The notes under the pieces were generated by a model, which saw nothing but the letters and a program-made list of their open reading frames with translations, had not been told where the DNA came from and did no database searches. Both the position numbers and the translations under genes were made by a program. Of a DNA stretch of 64,000 bases, positions 54,777 through 64,000 are shown piece after piece; within the stretch, counting starts at the first letter, position 1, and each line of letters opens with the position of its first letter. This stretch comes from Medicago truncatula (Eukaryota; Streptophyta; Magnoliopsida; Fabales; Fabaceae): the NCBI RefSeq assembly GCF_003473485.1, contig NC_053045.1, forward strand, positions 59,872,494 to 59,936,493, given 5' to 3'.

Positions 54777-57700
54777 TGAAGGCTCCAAACAATGGATACA
54801 TGCCCAATTCAGGAGAAGGTGTGTTCTCTCTTTCTATCTATTTGAGCTTTTGTCTTCTATTTATTTATTTATTTATTTTTCCAATCAAACATGATCCTGC
54901 TCAGTTACTTGATTATTTTCAAGGAAGATGCTAATTATATGTTGTCAAATTGATTTAATAGTTTTTTCATGGAGAAAAAAATATGCATATGTTTTCTTTG
55001 ATGTGATGAAGGCAATAATTGACTAATTTTTCTTCTGAAAATTGATGAAGGGAACTTTTTTCCATCTCAATTCTCTTGTTACTGATGTTTACTTTAATTT
55101 TTCTTAATTCACCATGATTTGAGTAATTTTGGTTCATGGTCTAGTCATTAGTCTTTAATCGTTGTATATTTTTTCCTTTCATTGTTCTTTATGTCATATT
55201 TTATTCTCTTCTGAATTGAAGTAAAAGTCTAATTTGCTTTTGATTAATGTCCTTGTGTGACTTGTTTACGTATTATTAAAAAGCAGCATATTAGTTTGGT
55301 TTGCAATAGAGTGTAGTAACAGAAAATTGTGAAAAATGGTCAATTGTTGCTGTCTTAGTTTCATTGGAAGAAGGAAAAGCATTCATATGTTTGTGTGGTA
55401 GCTTTCTGTGAGAATCTGATTCTGATTTATATGTAGTCAGAATTTGAAAAAGAAAAGGATTTTCACCTGAATTTGATGACCTTCTTAGCATATTCTTTAT
55501 GGATCTACTGATAATATGCTACTAATAATGCAAGATCTGTTTCTCTTTTTGGCACTGAAGAACTTTGTTTCTTTGTATTTTTTATATTTCTCCGTGAAGT
55601 TGTGTTTCTCTGAGTTCTTGAAACTGTATTTTATTGTGTTTTATAAAACATGGCTTCTATAGTTATGTCTTTATTCTTTCTGTCTAATCGTACAAATAAA
55701 GAGAAAGCCTATCTGTATGTGTCTGCTCAAAGGAGTAACATTATGTTTATTTTGACAATAGGGGAAAGGAAGACCATCAATTCAGAATTATGGCATGCTT
55801 GTGCTGGACCTTTGGTTTCCTTGCCACCCGTTGGAAGTCTTGTGGTTTACTTCCCTCAAGGACACAGCGAGCAAGTATGTTTCTTAAGCAATGAATTCTA
55901 TGAGCGTCGTGGGATTCATATTTCTGTATTTTGGTTGCTGATGAAGTCTCCTTTGACTACTTTAACTTTCAGGTTGCGGCTTCCATGCAAAAACAGACCG
56001 ACTTCATACCCAGTTACCCCAATCTTCCATCCAAGTTGATTTGCATGCTTCACAATGTTGCCCTGCATGTAGGTGCATTTTCTGCTTGTGATGTGGCTGT
56101 TATATACAGTTTATGATGTATATTCCATCAACTTGTGATTTATTGGTGATTTTGTTTATTTTGGAGCAGGCTGATCCTGAAACTGACGAGGTCTACGCAC
56201 AAATGACACTTCAACCTGTAAACAAAGTAGGTTACCTGCTCAATTTGAGAATTTGTTATTGCATCGCATGTTTAGTTCCTTACTTTTCTTTGACATCCTC
56301 TTCCAAGCTAATGATGAGTAACTATACCAAAGATTGTCTCATTTGTCTCTTCTGCAGTATGACAAGGATGCAATATTGGCATCAGATTTTGGTCTCAAAC
56401 AAAACCGTCAACCTACCGAATTCTTTTGCAAAACTCTAACTGCTAGTGACACAAGCACTCATGGTGGATTTTCTGTTCCTCGTAGAGCAGCTGAGAAAAT
56501 ATTCCCACCTTTGGTGTGTATACAACATTCTCATATCTCTTGATTCATTTTCGCAAAATTTGGTAGAGGTTTATCTGACCCTTTTGGTTTTTCTTGTCTA
56601 TGCTGACCAAAGTGTTTTGATAGGATTTTTCCATGCAACCTCCCGCTCAGGAGCTTGTTGCTAAAGATCTACATGACAATACATGGGCATTTAGACATAT
56701 TTATAGAGGTATTTCCACTTCTATTTTAGATATTCTTCATTCATTGCCATCTTCCAATCATATATAATCATTAGTATAGTGTATGCTTTATTGATGCACC
56801 AGTAGTATAGTATATGCTTTATTAATGCACCTTTACATTCTATCTTTCTAAACCCTGTAGGCATATATTATCTTGTTATTGGTATGACAAAGGCATCACT
56901 TTTGTAAAAATGAAGCACATACTAAAAATTGAGACTGTCAATACAGAAGATTTTTTTTTTCAATAATCTTAGAACCATCTTTTAAATGATTTGACCAATA
57001 TAAAAATATAAAGCTGTGTAATTCATGTGTTATGAAGTTTGAATGCTGAAATTGATAGACCATTGGCTACAGGGCAACCAAAGAGACATCTGTTGACTAC
57101 TGGTTGGAGTGTATTTATCAGCACAAAGAGACTTTTTGCTGGAGATTCTGTTCTTTTTATCAGGTAAGATATATATATATATCTTTTGTGTCGGAATTTC
57201 AGAGATTTTTTAACCACAATTTCTGAGCAAATTTTTGTTGATTACTTTTAGAGATGAAAAACAGCAACTTCTTTTAGGCTTGAGGCGCGCTAATAGACAG
57301 CAGCCAGCGCTTTCTTCATCAGTAATATCCAGTGACAGTATGCATATTGGCATTTTAGCTGCTGCCGCTCATGCTGCTGCAAATAACAGTCCATTTACTA
57401 TATATTACAATCCAAGGTAATATTTGGCATGTATGTGTATTATCATACATAACATGGAGTGGCATCCATTGAAATATTTGTGACAGTCTCTTACAGAAAA
57501 CGGTCAATTTAACAGGGCCAGCCCCTCCGAATTTGTTGTTCCATTGGCCAAGTATAACAAAGCCATGTACACTCAAGTGTCTCTTGGAATGAGATTTAGA
57601 ATGATGTTTGAAACAGAGGAGTCTGGAGTACGTAGATATATGGGTACAGTTACAGGAATTAGTGACTTGGATCCTGTCCGATGGAAAAATTCACAATGGC

Positions 57701-60521
57701 GCAATCTTCAGGTATTATTAAAAGGTGTATTATAGTACTTGTTTTACTGTAGTAATACCGAACTTCTTTACGAGCTTATTGGGGAGTTTTTTTCGGACTA
57801 TTTACAGGTTGGATGGGATGAATCGACAGCTGGTGAACGCCCAAGCAGAGTTTCAATTTGGGATATTGAACCAGTAGTGACTCCTTTCTATATTTGTCCA
57901 CCTCCTTTTTTCAGGCAAAACTTCCCTGGCCACCCTGGCATGCCAGGTAGTAAGAGTTACAGTCTTAATTCATTAAGCTTTCGTTGAAAAGTTCTTGCTA
58001 TCATGTCATTGGTTCTCCAATAATTTCACTGTTCCTATAATTAACGACCTGGCGTTAAGAAAGTGAAATCAAGTTTCTTGTGTTAAATGTTTAGTCTTGT
58101 TTTGCAGATGACGGGTCTGATGTAGAAAATTCTTTCAAGAGAGCTATGCCCTGGCTTGGAGATGACTTTGGCATGAAGGATGCCTCAAGTTCAGTCTTCC
58201 CTGGTTTGAGTTTAGTGCAGTGGATGAGCATGCAGCAGAAAAATCAGTTTTCAGGTGCTCAATCAGGATGTTTCCCATCCATGCTCTCGTCTAATACTCT
58301 GCATAGTAATCTTAGCACCGATGACCCATCCAAATTATTAAGTTTCCAAGCTCCAGCCCTCTCTGCACCAAATCTTCAATTTAACAAACCTAATTTACCA
58401 AATCAAATCAACCAATTGCAACAGTCCCCAACATCATGGCCTCAGCAGCAACAGCAGCAGCAGCAGCCGCTGCAGCAACAACAGCAGCAGCAACAACAAC
58501 AGCAACAGCAGCTGCAGTCATTGTCACAAATACCAATGAACCAGTTCCAGCAACAAAGGCAACAGCAGCTGCCTGAATCACAAAATCTGACACTGCTACA
58601 ACAACAAATTACTCATCAGCTACAGAAACAGCCACAGTCATCTCAACATGCTATTATGAATAATGGTGTAGTTGCTTCTAACCAGATTACAAATCAGTTT
58701 CAACAACCGCAACCACTAGCTTACGCTCAGCTTCAGCAACAACAACAGTTGCTCCAGGGAAGTATCCCACTCCAGCAAAGTATCCAATCAGCCAGTAAGA
58801 ATGCATTCCCACTGACATCCCTGCCACATGACTCACAATTTCATCAACAGATAGACCAGCAAGCGAGTCTCTCACAGAGGCAGCAGCAACAGACACAATC
58901 ACAACAATCTTCACTGCAGGCGCTGCAACAAAGCCAGCCACAGAGGGTGCAACCAAATCTTCAAGCAACTCAAATGTCTCAACAAAACACCTCGGAGCAA
59001 CAACTGCAGCTACAGTTTTTGCAAAAATTGCAGCAGCAGCAGCAACAACAACAACTTCTTTCGACGTCTAACCCACTTTTGCAATCTCAGCTTCTACAGC
59101 AACAAAATACTAACCAACAAAACCAGCAATTATCACAGCTTCCTATATCCCAACATCACAATCAACAGTTTGGCAATAATGCATTTTCGACGGAGAAGCT
59201 TCTCAACAGCAACAATTTGTCTTCTTCGTCTCTTATGCAATCACAGCAGCTTTCTGTGAATCAAACCCGAAATACACAGAAGCCACTCACAATTACTAGA
59301 GTTCCCTCTACACTTACAGATGGAGAGGCTCCATCATGCTCAACATCGCCATCTACTAATAACTGCCGTATAACTCAACCAAACCTCCTGAAGAGAAATC
59401 AACAAGTACCAACTACAATAGGCGGGATCTTGGCAGTGGAGCCCACCAGTAATCTGATACATGACCTTCAGAGTAAGTCTGACATGCATATCAAACACGA
59501 GTTCTCAAATGTAAAAGGATCTGACCAGCTAAAATATAAAGGTACAACTACTGATCAACTGGAAGCTTCTTCTGGAACATCATACTGTCTGGATCCTGGC
59601 AACGTTCAACAGAATTTGCCACTATCCAACTTCTGCATGGAAGGGGATGTCCAATCAAACCCTCGAATCAATCTGCCGTTTGACTCTAATCTTGATGGTC
59701 TAATGTCTGATACTATGCTTTCAAGGGGTTTTGACTCTCAAAAAGATCTTCAAAATTTGTTGTCTAATTATGATGCTGCTCCAAGAGACATTGAAACCGA
59801 GCTGTCCACTGCTGACATCAGCTCACAGTCATTTGGATTGCCAGACATGTCTTTTAAGCCTGGTTGCTCAAATGATGTTGGCATTAATGATACTTCTGGG
59901 GTTTTGAACAATGGCTTGCGGGCAAATCAAAATCAACGAATGCGAACATATACTAAGGTTTGTCATTCTACGACGACTACAGATCTAATGCTTTAGCATT
60001 GCCTGTTATTTTAAATTTATTCTTTAGATCATGCATTCAAATGCTATTCAAATTTTGTAGGTTCAAAAGCGTGGCTCTGTTGGAAGGTGTATTGACGTCA
60101 CCCGTTACAAGGGATATGATGAACTCCGGTATGATTTAGCACGAATGTTTGGGATTGAAGGGCAACTAGAAGATCCTCAAAGGACTGACTGGAAGTTAGT
60201 ATATGTGGATCATGAAAATGACATTCTTCTTGTTGGTGATGATCCTTGGGAGTAAGTAGTTATTTCCTTAACTGTTTGTAGACTACTGTTTCTGCAAATT
60301 TACTTTGTTTTCTTGACCATCAACTTATAACCTCTTGCAGGGAATTTGTAAGTTGTGTTCAGAGTATAAAGATATTGTCATCTGCTGAGGTGCAGCAAAT
60401 GAGTTTGGATGGGGATTTAGGTAATGTTACAATCCCAAATCAAGCATCCAGTGGGACAGATAGTGGCAATGCATGGAGGGGACAGTATGATGATAACTCT
60501 GCAGCCTCATTCAATAGGTGA
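54776..60521 (+). CDS. ARF19: Auxin response factor, ARF7/ARF19-type activator, 13 coding exons, 1120 aa
   Basis: Nuclear transcription factor that binds auxin response elements and activates auxin-induced genes. Exons: 54776-54818, 55762-55874, 55973-56068, 56170-56226, 56358-56513, 56624-56708, 57073-57163, 57252-57416, 57516-57711, 57808-57946, 58108-59957, 60061-60251, 60341-60521. All junctions are GT-AG and keep the frame. The B3 DNA-binding domain spans residues about 124-228 ([33 protein letters not shown]). The ancillary ARF domain is about 245-334. The glutamine-rich middle region runs about 490-720, mostly in the 1850-base exon. The PB1 domain is about 995-1085, with Lys1000 and the acidic motif [17 protein letters not shown], so it can pair with Aux/IAA repressors. 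The N-terminus [16 protein letters not shown] and the end SAASFNR fit ARF19/ARF7; which paralogue is not certain. Length agrees with the class. Confidence 0.95.
58441..58515 (+). repeat. Polyglutamine-coding CAG/CAA tract in ARF exon 11
   Basis: Mixed CAG and CAA codons give two glutamine runs broken by PL (residues about 492-516). A second run of mixed CAG/CAA codons is at about 59027-59055. Mixed codons limit slippage, but copy number may still differ between lines. The tract lies in the activation region. Confidence 0.85.
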
Positions 60522-61630
60522 GGATGTCAAATACCGAAATTTTGTAGCAGTCAACTCATTCATTGAGTGGCAGAGAGCCAACTTAAACCTTTAAAACATC
60601 TGGTTGGTTCTTCTATTATACATCTCCAATGGAAAGGAGATATATTCATTGCAAATGATGCGGTTGACACAAACTGCGTCATCTTTGTTTCTATCATTAC
60701 ACGGTGAGAAGTTTAGTTTAGATCTATTACTAATTTTACAGTTACAGATCCTACCCTGGAATCAGCTTTTCTTTTGAATGCTGGATTAGGATTTTTTTTA
60801 TTTTTGCATGGTACAGCAGTATAGGTAGCTACTGTATTATATGATGGTTCTTGTGTGAGATTGATTTTTATTTACCTCTACTTAAAGTGATGGTTAAAGT
60901 TATATACAGAAATGAGGTATCTAATGATTACGTAAACAATTAGTATGCATGCCAATTCTTGCTCTTGTGCATAGTGTCTACACTGTTCCATGGCCGCAGT
61001 TATGGAAAAAGTTTAATATGAACGTAGAAAACTCAGTTTTTTCAACCTTTCTAATGTTGAGCATATTGCACTTCAATTTCTGGTTAACTCTATCCAGGTG
61101 ATAGAGGCAGCTTTTACATCATTTGCCTTTGGCGTCTGCACATTTTTTATCTCAATAAAAACTTATTTAGTCATACAATCAAGGTTTAAATAGCACAATC
61201 TTATATAATTAATTAAAGACTAAACTGATTTATTTTACATCAATGGACTCTTGTATTGTTTTTACTTCAAAGCTTTCTAATTAAATTCATTGATGTATTT
61301 TCTTATGCTCGATTGTATCAATATAATTTTCGCTGGTCAAACATGCATAGGATTTGATTTCAAGCACAAGAATTTACAAAATCATCCATCTGGATATATG
61401 TAAAGAAACTGTTCTTGTTGGAAATCAGTTGCTGAGTGTATGCATTGAAAACCATGAGAAGGTGAAAAGCCATTGACAATAATACGAACCACAGATACAA
61501 CAGAGATTGTGCAAGGGGAATAGATAGAGCTGCAATCAACTAGTATATTTCGAGCCTCGGTGCAAAAAAAAAATGACAATTTCTCTCAACAACACAAATT
61601 TAGGTTCTACAACAAAAAAATAACCAAAAT
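60522..61630. other. 3' region between the convergent ARF and CPN20 genes
   Basis: About 1.1 kb contains both 3' UTRs. No other coding segment was recognised. Because the genes converge, their transcripts could overlap at the 3' ends. Confidence 0.5.
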
Positions 61631-61632
61631 TA

Positions 61633-63749
61633 CTAAGAGAGGATAGCCATGACATCTGAGGCTCTCAAAGCAATATAGTCAGAACCATCTTTGCCTTTGA
61701 AGTCATTCCCTGCATATTTGGAGTACAGAACTGTATTCCCGGGTAAAATGGATAATGGTTTTCTGTTGCCTTCATCATCCACAGGCCCTGGACCAACTGC
61801 AATCACCTGTTACATCCAAATGGAGTAGAAAGATTATTAACATATCTCGGACCAAAACTACTCGAACAAAACAATGTTACGACTGAGTATGTAAGAACCA
61901 AACCAATGACCTGAGCTAAAGCAATAAATAAAAATAAGCATCGGTTAAACTATCATCAACACATTCTACCGCCTACGCAGGGAATTTTTAAAGGATAATG
62001 CTAGTTGTTACTTACAGGAACACAAATTAAACGCATGACTGTATCTAATCCGTTCATTATCACCACAGACCATCCATTGTTTTAATTTTTTTTAAAACAG
62101 CCCACATCACATTCTTGCAATTCCTGTGGCTTTCCCTTCGTACGATATAACATTGCCCTCTTTTAGAAGTGTTACTTTTTAAGTATACTGTTGTTTCAAA
62201 CAAAAGGAGAATAGAAAAGCTCACCGTGCCAATGGATGGTTTATCCTTGGTTGCTTCTGTGAGCAACAAACCACCAGCAGTTTTTTCCTCAGCTTCTGCA
62301 ACCTGCAGCATCATAATTAAGGCATGTAAGATATTCAGATATCATATTGGCTTTAAACGCAACACCTTAATGCAAAATATGGTTAAGACAAATAATTAAA
62401 TGGGCAGACCATCAAGACAACTTGAGCATCGAAATAATCAAATCTCAGAAAAGTTCCGCACCTTTATTAAGACTCTGTCATTCAAGGGTTTAAGATCCTT
62501 GACCTCTTCGGTTTCAAGAATACCGACGATGTCTTCATCCTTCAGTATAAGATGTTTTGAACCATCGAACTCCACCTCAGTCCCTGCATACTTTGAGTAC
62601 ACAACTTGTGCACCTGCCTGTAAAGAGAAATACATCACATAAATCCAAAATAAAAGAAAGACCAAGGCTTAAAGGATTCCATAAGCTAGTGGCATCACTT
62701 ACCTTCACACTAATGTCCACTTTGTTCTTCCCAACTGTCTTCCCGTCTCCAATAGCAACTACCTCACCCCCTTGAGGCTTTGATTGAGCGGTTGATGGCA
62801 GCAAAATTCCACCTTGAGTTTTCTCTTCTGCATCCTTGATTTTTACCAGTACTCTATCACCTAGTGGCTTGACGGTTGTATGCTACAAGATGAAATTACC
62901 AATCAGGCACATGTAGCATTGAATTGTAAAATGTAGAAGTAAAAACACTAGAAACAATCCCATGGGTCAGGGCTTATGTATATCAATGAACATGTTAATT
63001 CAAGATAAAATGTATATCAATAGTCTGCTATTTCATTTACAAATAAAAAGCCAACGATCTTCGGTACGAAAAATATTCATAAGTTTTGGTCTGAAATTTA
63101 GTTCCAAATGAATTTTTCACTCTTACTAACTCCTACTTTGATCTCTCCCTGTGGTTTCCGCATTCTCAATCTACTCATAAATCTGTACATTTTCTATTAT
63201 AATAAGGGGCACTAGTAAGAACTTATTTGAACTTATCTTATGATGATAATGCACTTGCATAAGTGTTTGCAAGAGCTTATAACTTATGATACAATTATAA
63301 GTTTTGGATTAACTATTGGTCCATAACAAAGGCCAGTTTGGATTGACTGACATATTTGAGCTTATCTAATGGCATAAGTTTTGTTACGAAAACAAGTTAT
63401 GAAACTTTTCATAAGCTTTATTTTTGAACACAACTTAAAGCATGTACAAAAATAACTTAACTCAATCCTCTCCTTTAGAAATAGTTATGGAAACTTATAA
63501 ATAAGCAATTATCATCATAATATATATACTACTGAAGAGAATGATTTTGCCTAAGATAATTAAGAAAATCCATACCTTGGGGGCAACAACAGTGGCAGCT
63601 TTAACAACCATAGACGGCAACGACCATTGTGTAAGAATGGCAATTCTAGCATTGTTACGAGGAAATTGAATTGATGAAGTTCGCAACCTTTCAAAGGAAG
63701 ACAGGTTCCTCGTAGAAATCGAAGATGCGGTAAGCTGAGTAGTCGCCAT
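61633..63749 (-). CDS. CPN20: Chloroplast 20-kDa co-chaperonin (tandem GroES), 5 exons, 253 aa
   Basis: Co-chaperonin that caps the chloroplast Cpn60 barrel during folding of imported or newly made stromal proteins. Exons in transcript order: 63576-63749, 62703-62882, 62462-62617, 62225-62302, 61633-61806; all GT-AG, frame open to TAG. Residues 1 to about 50 form a Ser/Thr/Arg-rich transit peptide, with the mature start likely near AATVVAPK. Two GroES-like domains follow: residues about 59-153, with [10 protein letters not shown] and the mobile loop [10 protein letters not shown], and about 160-253, with [10 protein letters not shown] and the loop [10 protein letters not shown]. The hydrophobic triplets I-L-L and L-L-L that contact Cpn60 are present in both. 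The total of 253 aa equals the usual length. It is convergent with ARF; the 5' UTR continues towards the window edge. Confidence 0.95.
63210..63450. repeat. MITE-like inverted repeat relic in CPN20 intron 1
   Basis: Repeated words ACTTATAA/TTATAAGT, GCATAAGT and CATAAGCTTTA, and a CAGTTTGGATTGACTGACAT core resembling GTTTGGATTAG ends, suggest an old hAT-like MITE related to the one at 38928. The ends are too diverged to place exactly. Confidence 0.45.
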
Positions 63750-64000
63750 TGAAAGGTGTTGTTCTTAACTGCTCAAAAATTGGAAATGAAATTAATCTAC
63801 GAGAGTCATTTCACGATACGCATTTCTACAATGTAAAGTGCCGTATTGATTCTAATAACAATAGAAGAATTGAGTATATAGTATAATAGAGCGTACCTTA
63901 TCAACAAAGTGTGCCACAACCGAAACTTACAAAATGGGAAGAAACAGAAACGTGAAAGGATAAACCCTAAGATAGATAGATGGAGGCTTCTAGAAATCTT
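63750..64000 (-). other. CPN20 5' UTR and promoter edge
   Basis: About 250 bases upstream of the CPN20 start codon, up to the end of the window. On the minus strand GGTACGCTCTATTATACTAT at about 63878-63897 could include a leader donor (TAAG|GTACGC) or a TATA-like stretch. No choice can be made from sequence alone. Confidence 0.35.

Noticed and set aside
58408..58968. Minus-strand Val/Ala-rich ORFs inside the ARF exon
   Set aside because: They are the reverse reading of the CAG/CAA glutamine tract.
1..64000. CRISPR arrays, operons, integrons or phage modules
   Set aside because: Spliced genes, transit peptides and plant transposons show eukaryotic nuclear DNA; no regularly spaced direct repeats with unique spacers were seen.

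Overview
The window is nuclear DNA from a flowering plant. The genes contain GT-AG introns, two of the three intron-containing products carry chloroplast transit peptides, and the intergenic DNA is AT-rich and packed with plant transposons. tRNA-derived SINEs, Stowaway-like MITEs and TRIM/LTR fragments of the kind seen in papilionoid legumes suggest a legume such as Medicago. That species-level call is inference. I see no prokaryotic gene organisation, no CRISPR array, and no free-standing tRNA or rRNA gene.

Five protein genes are well supported. A single-exon gene of unknown function lies at 14319-14876 (+). A single-exon invertase/pectin methylesterase inhibitor-like gene lies at 20222-20854 (+). 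A 13-exon plastid 3-oxoacyl-ACP synthase II (KAS II) gene lies at 29510-35451 (-), giving 491 aa with all catalytic residues. A 13-coding-exon, glutamine-rich auxin response factor of the ARF7/ARF19 class lies at 54776-60521 (+), giving 1120 aa. A 5-exon tandem-GroES chloroplast co-chaperonin (CPN20) gene lies at 61633-63749 (-), giving 253 aa. ARF and CPN20 are convergent. For the three multi-exon genes I worked out every exon boundary; the reading frame stays open across all junctions.

Layout: 77-4936 is a complete-looking non-autonomous CACTA transposon with 3-bp target duplications, a nested Stowaway-like MITE and exon-like inserts, one resembling an ARF10/16/17-type gene. 5-14 kb is a transposon-rich desert with MITEs, SINEs, an RNase H relic, a Mutator-like element with near-perfect 9-bp duplications and a very AT-rich terminal-inverted-repeat element. 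14-21 kb holds the first two genes. 21.5-25.4 kb holds a Mutator-like MITE beside a decayed, 5'-truncated Ty1/copia retrotransposon. 25-29 kb is mostly featureless. 29.5-35.5 kb is KAS II, with TRIM-like sequence in intron 9. 36-54 kb is intergenic, with a SINE, a second Mutator-like element, several hAT-like or inverted-repeat elements and a nested palindrome. 54-64 kb holds ARF and CPN20.

The genes do not form a pathway. KAS II (plastid fatty-acid elongation) and CPN20 (plastid protein folding) share only a compartment. The most interesting material is in the transposons (captured exon pieces, tandem TRIM, paired Mutator-like copies with different interiors) and in the ARF leader, where a predicted upstream ORF would end on the main start codon. 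I found no clearly new multi-gene system.
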